NCBI RefSeq assembly: GCF_000427295.1
Contig: NZ_ATNM01000191.1
Span: 145,257 to 209,256 of the forward strand
DNA length: 64,000 bases
Origin: Cyclobacterium qasimii M12-11B
GTDB lineage: Bacteria; Bacteroidota; Bacteroidia; Cytophagales; Cyclobacteriaceae
Reading direction: 5' to 3'
This document shows positions 56,248-64,000 of this stretch, in pieces. Numbering within the stretch: position 1 is the first letter of the stretch; the number at the start of each line of letters is the position of its first letter. The notes below the pieces were generated by a model. The model saw nothing but the letters and a program-made list of their open reading frames with translations. It was not told the DNA's origin and searched no databases. The translations under genes were made by a program, and so were the position numbers.

Positions 56248-57411
56248 TTCTCTAGCTTTACCTTGGCTACTTCATAATATAAATGAAGCGCAATAATACT
56301 AAAAAAAGGAAAGTAAATACTCTTCATTCTCATAATGATGCCTAAATTATTTAAGGTAAGACTAAATAGGAAGGATAAAAGTATCCCATATACCAGTACT
56401 GTCCAAAGATACAAAGGTATTTTAAATTGGAACTTTAACTGATATAAGCTCCAAAATCCAAGAATAGAAAAAGCCAGTATAAAAATATTTTCTACTCCAG
56501 CTGCGAATGTCCAAAAGTCTTTAACTTCCCAAATAAAAGGCCTAAAAAGGATTGTACTAAACTTTTCAACCCAATTATAATCATTCATATTTATAGAGCT
56601 TGCTCCACCAAATGAAGCAAGGTATTGGTTTTGCCATTCCAAAATATCACCTATCCATTTTAAGTTAAAACCATAAACTAGACTTCCCAGGATGAAGCGA
56701 TAGGCAAATATTGAGAAGATTAAAAAAATAGCAATAGGAATTATTTTCTTACGGTAGGGAATTAAGGTTTTATGAAAAGGTAGCACCATCAATGCTGAAA
56801 TAGTCAATACCAAACCCTGAATAGGCCTAACCATAAGGGTTAACAAAAGGCCAATGCCTATAAAAATGATTTTATTAGGAAATTGTTGAACGCCCAGCAG
56901 CACCAACATTAATCCCAGCCATAACATAGCCTCTTTTCCAACTCCTGCAGTCCAGAAATGAACATTTGGTAAAAATAAAATTAATAACGCAACATGTGGG
57001 ATGTATTTCTTAGTGGATTTGGCAAAGGTTGAATTCAATAAATCAAAAGCCAATAAAAAACCAATATAAGAAAGAGAACCATAAAGCAAGGTTCCTGACA
57101 AATATCCCAATCCTGCTATTTGAGACAAAGGATAATTGATCCAATACATGAAGTAAGTCCCAGTACCAAAGTAGTTCAACCAATGATAAGATGTACCCTC
57201 TCCGATTAGAGGAATGTTCCAATACCTCCAACTATCTCCACCATATATTATAATATAACGGTAAAAAACAAGGCAAATCGCCAGGTGGTAAACCCACAAA
57301 GCAAATAACCATTTGACTTGTAACGCTGAATAAGCACGAGACTTAGCCCATTTTTATTAATTAAAAAAAAGCTATTAATAAAAACCCTATAAAAGCGATG
57401 TCTTGTACCAA
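56244..57411 (-). CDS. Polytopic membrane protein of the polysaccharide cluster (EpsG/Wzy-like), N-terminus frameshifted
   Basis: This protein of about 388 residues has ten or so helices and the motif YGGDSWRYWNIPL, later PNVHFWTAGVGKEAMLW and RPIQGLVLTISAL. It is clearly paralogous to the product at 59757-60990 (GGDSHGYW, SNLHFWTSGVGKDSITFW, RPHMGQALIGG). This is like EpsG/Wzy-type polymerases or O-antigen ligases. The frame from 57299 lacks the first helix; adding one base to the A run at 57351-57355 joins IAFIGFLLIAFFLINK to KSRAYSALQVKWLFALWV, with a TTG start near 57411 right after the upstream gene stop. Overlaps the deacetylase gene by 4 bases. Confidence 0.72.
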
Positions 57412-57419
57412 TCAGATTA

Positions 57420-58610
57420 CTAGTTAGTAGCCTTAATAGCCAACTCATATTCCTTTAGGCTATTTTCTAAATCAAATATAGGGATGGCTTTGGACCGAAT
57501 TTCATCCCTGGAAATATTTTTCGCTGCAGTCAACCAATTAAAAAAGCTGTCTTCTTCATAATCATGGTGCATAAAGCAAAAACTTTCGCGACCAATTGAC
57601 TCCTCCAGATCACCTATCCCACCAGATAACAAAATCGGCAAGCCAGAAAGTAAATATTCACTAACTTTAATGGGAGCTATTCCAGCAAGGCTGGGAGCAC
57701 GCTTCCTCAGACTAACCCCAAAGTCTGCGGCTGCATAATAGGCTGGAAGTAAATTGTAATCTACAGATTTAACTATAACATCTGTCACCAAATGATCAGG
57801 AACAGCGGATCTTACACCCGATTCATTTCTAATAAGAAAAAGAAATTTGCTGTCTCTATTCCGATTGTGATAGGTCTCAAACAAATGCAACATTTCGTCT
57901 AAAAGGTACTGTGGCCCCAAACTACCGGAATACAACCAAAGAACAGTTGATGGCATTATTGAAAGTTCCTTCCTGATCCTCTCCCTTAATACCAAATCGG
58001 GTTTGAAAAAGGCTTTATTGCGACCATTACTTACTTTAAAAATTTTATTATTGAATTGAAATCCGATGTTTTTCAAATGAATTTGTTTTGCTAAATCGGA
58101 GCGGACTAATACAACGGTCGATTGCTGTAATAATTTATTTTCAACATGTTTAAACCACTTATACTGCAAACTGTTTTGTTTTAAACCTGCATAATCTACT
58201 CTTTCTTGTAATGGAAATCCATCAGCGTCAAAGATTGTTTTAATATCACGTGCTTTAAGCCATCCTAAAATTGGGTTAACCATCATAGCCGGCATGGTAG
58301 ATCGTGGCATTAAGTGTGTAATCCCATAGCTCTTGACTAACTTTTTAATGGCTTTTTGCCCTTTTATGGTTGTCAGTATACTTCCAATAACAGGATGTGG
58401 TTTACGACATACGAGATGGTGTTCGTATGTAATGTTCAATTGAATTGCTAAGCTTGAAATTCTTTCAACTTCAGTAGCATTGGCCCAGGAAAATTGAAGG
58501 ACATAAAACTGGCAATCCAATCTCTCTTCCAGTCCTTTAAAGATCGGAAAAAAAAGATTTTCAAGATAATTGGTTTGGTCAGAATCCCAGGAAATAAATA
58601 GAATTTTCAT
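57420..58610 (-). CDS. Glycosyltransferase family 4-like protein
   Basis: This protein of about 396 residues has a GT-B layout: N-terminal MKILFISWDSDQTNYLENLF, and a C-terminal domain with VLWLYSGSLGPQYLLDEML and GIAPIKVSEYLLSGLPILLSGGIGDLEE (donor-sugar loop). It would add a sugar in the synthesis of a surface polysaccharide repeat unit. I chose the ATG at 58610; the frame open to 58703 would overlap the upstream gene by 44 bases. The specific sugar is unknown. Confidence 0.85.
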   Translation of the reverse strand: MKILFISWDSDQTNYLENLFFPIFKGLEERLDCQFYVLQFSWANATEVERISSLAIQLNITYEHHLVCRKPHPVIGSILTTIKGQKAIKKLVKSYGITHLMPRSTMPAMMVNPILGWLKARDIKTIFDADGFPLQERVDYAGLKQNSLQYKWFKHVENKLLQQSTVVLVRSDLAKQIHLKNIGFQFNNKIFKVSNGRNKAFFKPDLVLRERIRKELSIMPSTVLWLYSGSLGPQYLLDEMLHLFETYHNRNRDSKFLFLIRNESGVRSAVPDHLVTDVIVKSVDYNLLPAYYAAADFGVSLRKRAPSLAGIAPIKVSEYLLSGLPILLSGGIGDLEESIGRESFCFMHHDYEEDSFFNWLTAAKNISRDEIRSKAIPIFDLENSLKEYELAIKATN

Positions 58611-58659
58611 TGAGGAGGTATTCATAAAAAAATTATAGCAGGCGTTTTTAAAACAGTTT

Positions 58660-59730
58660 TTATTTGGTCGATTCTTGGTCAACCAATTTTTTATATCTTT
58701 CAAAATTCCCTTCCAAGGTAAACTCCTTTAATACTTTCTTTCTTCCCGCTTCCCCAAAACCCTTCCTTAATTTAGGATCCTGAATTAACTTTCCCAAAGC
58801 ACTGATCCATTCTTCATTTGAATTGGCCAAAAAACCATTTTCCCCATGAATTACAACATCATTATTCATTCCTATCGGTGAAGCAACCACAGGTAGGCCA
58901 CAGGCCATGTATTGAATTAGTTTATAGGCACATTTACCCCTTTCCCAAGGATTATCTGGCAAAGGCATGATGCCAATATCCATTTTTAATATTGCATCCA
59001 CCTCACCTTCTTCTGTCCAGATTATTGATTCAAGATCACCTTTAAATTTAATTTTACTGGTTCCGTTTACCAACAAAAACTTTATTGAATAATGCTCATG
59101 GAGCCAATTTAAAATCGGCACCATTGGATCCAGGTATTTTAGCGTACTTGGAGAGCCAATCCACCCAATTGTGATGATTTTGCTTTCAACTGAATTCCTT
59201 GCCTTGTATTTTATAGGATCAATAACTGTAGGGAAAACCTCTATTTTTCGGGCTCCAGCCAATTCAGCCCTGGTTTTTAGGTAAGTATTGCCAGCAATTA
59301 CCATATCAGCCATTTTCATTACATGATCAATTTTTTTAGGCATTAATAGATTTACCATAAAATTGTCTTTTTGATCATAATTATGAAAAACAGCATCATC
59401 ATAATCTACCCAGTACCTATTCACTTTGGATAGAAACCATTCAGCAAATGCCGGTAAATAAGGAAAAATTTCCTTTTCAATAATTATCAAATCATATTTC
59501 CTGACCGTAAAAAGAACGAAAAATCTCCGGAAATAACACTTCAGCACATGAAGATAACCAGGAGACTGGTGACTATAAATTTTATACAGATACTCCTCTG
59601 TGAAAAATGGAATAACAGAAACAGCATATCCTTCCTTTTCCCACAGCGGTAAAAACTGAAAAGTCCTCAGACGACTACTTGCTCCTTTTCTGGGGTATTT
59701 CGGGAGAAATAAAAGTTTCTTTTTACTCAA
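58660..59730 (-). CDS. Glycosyltransferase (GT-B fold, family 4 type)
   Basis: This 356-residue protein shows LLFLPKYPRKGASSRLRTFQFLPLW at the N-terminus and the C-terminal IGWIGSPSTLKYL, GIMPLPDNPWERGKCAYKLIQYMACGLPVVASPIGMNNDVV, a typical donor-site region of family 4 enzymes of surface polysaccharide clusters. The start codon at 59728-59730 is read from the minus strand; it lies 26 bases after the repaired stop of the membrane protein gene (59757). Sugar specificity unknown. Confidence 0.85.
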   Translation of the reverse strand: MSKKKLLFLPKYPRKGASSRLRTFQFLPLWEKEGYAVSVIPFFTEEYLYKIYSHQSPGYLHVLKCYFRRFFVLFTVRKYDLIIIEKEIFPYLPAFAEWFLSKVNRYWVDYDDAVFHNYDQKDNFMVNLLMPKKIDHVMKMADMVIAGNTYLKTRAELAGARKIEVFPTVIDPIKYKARNSVESKIITIGWIGSPSTLKYLDPMVPILNWLHEHYSIKFLLVNGTSKIKFKGDLESIIWTEEGEVDAILKMDIGIMPLPDNPWERGKCAYKLIQYMACGLPVVASPIGMNNDVVIHGENGFLANSNEEWISALGKLIQDPKLRKGFGEAGRKKVLKEFTLEGNFERYKKLVDQESTK

Positions 59731-59756
59731 TTTAAAATAGCCTAGCCATTATCAAC

Positions 59757-60990
59757 TTATTCAACATTTTTCTTTTTCGCATCAATAATTGCTTGTCTTC
59801 GCTGAAAGAATTTTTTTCTGTCCAAACTTCTTAGATGAAGCGTATATTTTTTATGTACAATTAAATACAAACAAAAAGTAAAAATAAATCATAAGCATGT
59901 TTTTCATGCGCATAGCTATTCCCAAGTTGCTTAAAGCATTCATAAAGGCAAAAGTCACCGGAATAAAAGTCACCATGGCCGCTTTCAAGAATAGGGGCAT
60001 ATCCCTCAAAGCTTCAACGGACCAGTTTTTATAAATAAAGAGACTTAACCACAAATAAAGTAAGTTCTCAAAAGAACTGATAAAACTAACAATATTATGG
60101 GCATCAAAGAACAAAGGTCTAAATAGATAAGTAAATAATTTCATAGGAATTGAATAGGAAGAAATATTTACACCAGACCCAACGTTAACTGTATTTAAAT
60201 TTCCTGATTTACTTGAAGAAAAAGCTTCCAAAGTTGCCAAATCAAAATCTTCCAATTTAAGTGCGTCCAAGGTATAAGAGCTCATGAAGATGGAGCCGAT
60301 AACTGCCAATGTTGCCAAACCAAATTTATAGGATCTTTTAATATCAGTCCCCATCAGAATGGCAACCGCTGCCCCTCCTATAAGGGCCTGCCCCATATGT
60401 GGTCTAGCCATATAAACAAAAAAGAAGGCAATGGTAGCTTGCCACCATTTTTCTTTGTATTGCTGTATGGAAAATAAAAACCAGGAAATGGCCCAAAAAG
60501 TTATGGAATCTTTACCTACACCTGAAGTCCAAAAGTGTAAATTGCTTATATAAAAAACCGTAGGAAAAAGTGGAATCCCTAAAATATCATGATTAGTCGG
60601 GAAGTAATTATAGACCAATAGGAAAATATAACGGATTCCAATAAATCCCAAAAAACCAAACAAAAGATTTCCAGTAGTATAAGATAATCCAAGTATCTTA
60701 CTGGGAAAGTAGGTTAACCAAAGTATAAAGGTTGTTCCCTCTCCAAAATATTTCATCCAGGTGGGATCCAATATTTTCACTTGTTCCATGGTTAATAACC
60801 AATAACCATGTGAATCACCTCCAAAATTTAAAATATACCAACCATAAACCAGACTAAAAATAATATGATAAACAAAAAGGTAATGTAAATGGAACAAATA
60901 TTTTTTGGGCAGATTGTATTTTGAACTAAAAGTAATATTGGATTTATATATCAATATTAGCAGTAATAATATGATGAAAACGTCTAACAA
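59757..60990 (-). CDS. Second EpsG/Wzy-like polytopic membrane protein, C-terminus frameshifted
   Basis: This is a paralogue of the protein at 56244-57411, with about ten helices and motifs GGDSHGYWLLTM, SNLHFWTSGVGKDSITFW and ARPHMGQALIGGAAV. The frame to 59851 gives 379 residues ending right after MIYFYFLF. Adding one base to the A/T run at 59873-59877 carries on as CLYLIVHKKYTLHLRSLDRK to a stop at 59757-59759, giving about 411 residues with a basic tail. It may polymerise or ligate the surface polysaccharide. It starts 9 bases after the upstream glycosyltransferase gene stop. Confidence 0.75.
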
Positions 60991-60999
60991 ATTCTTATA

Positions 61000-62118
61000 T
61001 TAATTAACATTTTTTGTTAAAAGAGTAAGATAAAGCTTCTCAAGCGAACTGGTGTAAGTTCCAATACCATACAATTTTAAAGCCCTTAAATAACCTTCTT
61101 TCCCCATATTCAAACTACTTTCAGGATTATTAAATAAAAAATTTATGCTATTTGCGATGCTTTGAGGATCGGATGGAGGAACCAAAATACCAGTTACCTC
61201 ATTTTGAACTACATCTTTCAATCCACCTACTGCAGTTGCAATAACTGGCAATTGATGGAACATAGCTTCAACGGCTACCAATCCAAATCCCTCTTGGGCA
61301 CTTGGAATACAGAAGCAGTCCATTAGCTTATAGTAGGTTGCTGTATCCTCTTTAAACCCTAACGATATGAATTGTTTTTCAATACCCAACTCTAAAGCAA
61401 GACCTTTCAAATAAACTAGATCTGGTCCATCGCCAATCAGTAAAAACTTTATATGAGAATAGTTCAGGATTTTTATTGCCTTTATAATATCAGAATACTT
61501 TTTAACATGGTCATGTACCCGTCCCACCGAACCCAATATGTAATCTGACCCACTAAGGCCGATATCCTCCCTTTTAAAATTTCCCCCTTTAGATATAAAA
61601 TTCTGGTTATCAACTGCATTATTTAGCAGGTACACCTTGTCGGCAGGTATTCTTGCTTTCTTTATCAAATACTGAGTAACCGAAGGAGAAATACCAATAA
61701 CAAGGTCCGCTAATTTTGCTAATTGCCTTTGAAGCCAAATGGCCTTAAGGGATCGTATTTGAGGATCTGAAGTTTCCTCTAAAATGATAACTGGAACTTT
61801 CCCAAGAAAACCACAGATACTTGCCATACACATACCTTCAAAAACCGCTCCATGGATAATATCTGGGGAGTACTCCTTAATAACGGTTAATACCTTTCTA
61901 TATTTCCCAATTTCAAAAGGACTTTTAAAAGACCCAACCTGATATACCTGAATACCTTCTTTTTCTAAAGCAGATTTAATCGGCCCTTTTGCATTGGTAC
62001 AGACAATCCGTAAATCAAAACGATCTTTATTATAATGTCTTGCAAAGCCTAGACGCAATACCTCTACCCCACCAGATGAAATTGTTTCAATGCAATGCAA
62101 TATTTTTATTCTTTTCAA
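61000..62118 (-). CDS. Glycosyltransferase family 4
   Basis: This 372-residue GT-B enzyme has IKILHCIETISSGGVEVLRLGFARHY at the N-terminus, DIIHGAVFEGMCMA in the middle, and a C-terminal ILGSVGRVHDHVKKY, PSAQEGFGLVAVEAMFHQLPVIATAVGGLKDVV donor site with the E-x7-E pattern. It is intact, unlike its upstream neighbour, with which it overlaps by 4 bases. It probably builds the same repeat unit; the sugar is unknown. Confidence 0.92.
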   Translation of the reverse strand: MKRIKILHCIETISSGGVEVLRLGFARHYNKDRFDLRIVCTNAKGPIKSALEKEGIQVYQVGSFKSPFEIGKYRKVLTVIKEYSPDIIHGAVFEGMCMASICGFLGKVPVIILEETSDPQIRSLKAIWLQRQLAKLADLVIGISPSVTQYLIKKARIPADKVYLLNNAVDNQNFISKGGNFKREDIGLSGSDYILGSVGRVHDHVKKYSDIIKAIKILNYSHIKFLLIGDGPDLVYLKGLALELGIEKQFISLGFKEDTATYYKLMDCFCIPSAQEGFGLVAVEAMFHQLPVIATAVGGLKDVVQNEVTGILVPPSDPQSIANSINFLFNNPESSLNMGKEGYLRALKLYGIGTYTSSLEKLYLTLLTKNVN

Positions 62119-63247
62119 AATTTCTTTTGCTTAACTGGACAAGGATGTAATTTAAAATATAGTTTCAATAAACTATTTCCATATTTTGAAACTGTAAAAT
62201 CAGAACCTCTTTCAATTGCATTTTTCTTTAATCTATCCTTATTCTCTTGCGTCATATGACAAACCAGCTGCATTAAAAAAAGTAATTGGGAACCATCTTT
62301 TGGATCAAACAAAAATCCATTTTTTTCAGAAGTAATAATTTCTGAAGGTCCTCCTATTTGGGTAGAAATAACGGGTAAACCACAAAGCATGGCCTCAACC
62401 AAAGATATTGAAAACCCTTCAGACAAAGAGGGTAAAATAAAAATATCGGATTTCATTAAAAAGGGATGACATTTTTATAAAACCAAAAACACAACCTTTT
62501 CAGAAATTTCATACTGTTCAGCTAATTTTACTAATTCATCCCTTTCAGGTCCTTCGCCAATAATCCAAAGAACAGAATTTCCGTTGCCTTGAACATTTAA
62601 GAATTTATGAAAAACCTGGATTAAAAGTTGAATATTTTTGATTGGGACAAGTCGGCAAGTTGTAACAAATATTGTGCTATTTAATGGTTTCAATAAAAAC
62701 TTACTAGATAAATCTTCATTAATTAAATCCTTGTCATAATTAGAAATAGAAACAGGATTATAAATAAGCGTAATTTTTTATTATTCACCTCCTTTAATTC
62801 AATTAATCGCTTTGCAACCGCTTTGGAAATAGCAATTACTTGGTGAGAACTAATATAAGTAAACTTGAAAATTTTACGGAAAATAAATCCATGATTAGGA
62901 AAACCAATTTCCTCACCAATTCTAACAGGTATTTGAACCAAAAAACCAGCAAATAACCCATGAAAATTGGCCTCAGCACCAGAAGTATGAATGACGTCGG
63001 GATTATGAAACCGCAAAAATTTACATATCTTAGAAATCAATTTAACATTTGGAATTTTAACCTTTTCATTTAATACTTTTACATAAATACCCATAAACTC
63101 AATTTCTCGACAAACCTTTCCACCATTTCCTAAAACAAGAATGATTAATTCATGATCGGTATTGTCAATGAAAAAGCTAGAGGTTAATTTCAGTCTTTGT
63201 TCAACTCCTCCAAAATTCAATTGACTGACTATTCTACAAATTTTCAA
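62115..63247 (-). pseudogene. Glycosyltransferase family 4, broken by a frameshift and an in-frame stop
   Basis: Three open pieces make one GT4 enzyme. The N-terminal part (63247-62723) starts MKICRIVSQLNFGGVEQRLK; the middle part contains STIFVTTCRLVPIKNIQLLI and LWIIGEGPERDELVKL; the last (from 62456) contains FILPSLSEGFSISLVEAMLCGLPVISTQIGG. The first break is one base missing from the A run at 62774-62779 (restored: KITLIYNPVSISNYDKDLIN). The second is different: the middle and last pieces are in the same frame, separated by a TAA at 62475-62477 in a stretch that should read like FLG-Q-KN-HPFLMKSD. So this gene has a real-looking nonsense codon as well as an indel and may be a true pseudogene. 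It overlaps the WecF-like gene by 4 bases. Confidence 0.8.
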
Positions 63248-64000
63248 AGGTTAATAATCTTTTGAATCCTATCAAATGACTTTTCTTTGGAATAATGGAT
63301 ATTAATAATTATTCGATTTTTCTCCATTTCATCTTGTGTTAAAGGGGACTCTAAAAGTCGAGTGTTGGACATTAATTCCTCTATAGAGTGAAAATAAACA
63401 CCCATATCTTTCAAAAAATTATATACTGGATTCTTTTTAAATAGAAATAATTTGGTTCCTGAATACAATAATGAATAAATATTACCCATTCCTTGTTGAC
63501 GTAAATGAGGCATGATAGCGAAACCACATTGATTAAGTATTTGGTTGTACTCATTTAAGGGAAGGAATTTCCCGAGAATTTCAAAATTTAGATTATTGTA
63601 ATTTTTAGGAATATAATCAATTAGAAAGTCCCTATATTTACCATTGCCGTAACTAAGAGGAATTACAATTTTATTTGAAAATTTTAAATGATTAATGGAT
63701 TCTAATATATCTAAATGATTACAGGAAAAAGTGGCACTATTTCCTAATAGAATATTCTCACCATTTTGAAAATTACTATTTTGAATAAGAAAACTAACAT
63801 CACCAAAAGTAAAGTCTAAATAATCAAATTTTAAAGAAGGATACTTGTCTTTAATAATTGAAAATTCGTTAGGTATAATTGGTGCAAAATAATTCAAAGT
63901 TTTAAGTGCAGGCATAACTTTAATTAAAAAGAATATCTTTTGATAAAAAGTCAAAGCTATGCGTTTAAAAGTAATGCCCATTAAATGAATAAAATAATTC
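63244..64000 (-). CDS. WecF-like (TDP-N-acetylfucosamine:lipid II transferase type) glycosyltransferase, 5' end outside the window
   Basis: The first ATG in the window is at 63981 (245 residues), but the frame is open to the edge, and WecF-type proteins are about 320-360 residues, so the N-terminus probably lies outside. Motifs: GENILLGNSATFSCNHLDILESI, KIVIPLSYGNGKYRDFLID, FAIMPHLRQQGMGNIYSLLYSGTKLFL, which match the Glyco_transf_56 (Fuc4NAc transferase) family. In enterobacteria this enzyme adds the third sugar of enterobacterial common antigen; here it more likely adds a dideoxy- or amino-sugar to the local repeat unit. Overlaps the broken GT4 by 4 bases. Confidence 0.72.
   Translation of the reverse strand, partial: NYFIHLMGITFKRIALTFYQKIFFLIKVMPALKTLNYFAPIIPNEFSIIKDKYPSLKFDYLDFTFGDVSFLIQNSNFQNGENILLGNSATFSCNHLDILESINHLKFSNKIVIPLSYGNGKYRDFLIDYIPKNYNNLNFEILGKFLPLNEYNQILNQCGFAIMPHLRQQGMGNIYSLLYSGTKLFLFKKNPVYNFLKDMGVYFHSIEELMSNTRLLESPLTQDEMEKNRIIINIHYSKEKSFDRIQKIINL

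Noticed and set aside
1..64000. CRISPR arrays, tRNA or rRNA genes, riboswitches, insertion sequences
   Set aside because: No regularly spaced repeats, cloverleaf-like sequences, rRNA-like blocks, known riboswitch cores or transposase genes were found on reading both strands; small tRNAs could still be missed without a search tool.

Overview
The window looks like a chromosome segment of a marine or aquatic Bacteroidota, most likely order Cytophagales (Cyclobacteriaceae-like). This is inferred from SusC/SusD pairs, a sigma/FecR system, AT-rich intergenic DNA, TAnnTTTG-type -7 promoter elements, many short-lipobox lipoproteins and a Tat-exported enolase-superfamily protein. No rRNA, tRNA, CRISPR array or complete insertion sequence was seen.

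Layout. 1-7.6 kb (all minus): an ECF sigma factor, a FecR anti-sigma factor and the start of an STN-domain SusC receptor, preceded by a second SusC/SusD pair; this is a glycan-uptake locus with cell-surface signalling. 8.1-11.7 kb (minus): aldo/keto reductase, SGNH hydrolase, patatin-like phospholipase and a lipoprotein. 12.3-26.3 kb: a complete nitrate assimilation island with a NarK-type transporter, a single-chain NADH-type nitrate reductase fusion, a rubredoxin-tailed nitrite-reductase-like protein lacking siroheme ligands, CobA for siroheme, NirB and NirD, followed by a nitrate-sensor-like histidine kinase and a NarL/LuxR-type response regulator. Palindromes of the form TACGTAT-2-ATACGTA, a 7-2-7 arrangement like E. 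coli NarL sites, lie upstream of the transporter and between cobA and nirB. In both places the palindrome starts exactly 33 bases before a TAnnTTAG element. 26.4-33.8 kb (minus): a tight six-gene operon joining a FAD oxidoreductase and a membrane polyferredoxin to two family-2 glycosyltransferases, a lipoprotein and a GT87-like membrane glycosyltransferase.

34-55 kb is a mixed region: a PAS histidine kinase, a sialidase, secreted MsrAB, a LytS/LytTR two-component pair divergent from an outer-membrane barrel protein, GH130, an OmpA/PD40 protein, a deoxyhypusine-synthase-like protein without the catalytic lysine, a Skp-like protein, a histone-deacetylase-family protein, a Tat-exported enolase-superfamily enzyme, and methylglyoxal synthase next to phosphofructokinase. 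55.3-64 kb (minus) is the end of a surface polysaccharide cluster: polysaccharide deacetylase, two paralogous polytopic membrane proteins, four glycosyltransferases (one broken) and a WecF-like transferase running off the window edge.

An important caveat runs through the window. At least ten genes are broken by single-base length changes, nearly all in A/T homopolymers, with clear continuation of the protein in another frame. This pattern is best explained by homopolymer sequencing errors, although one glycosyltransferase also has an in-frame stop and may be a true pseudogene. Gene extents below join the two frames where the continuation is convincing.
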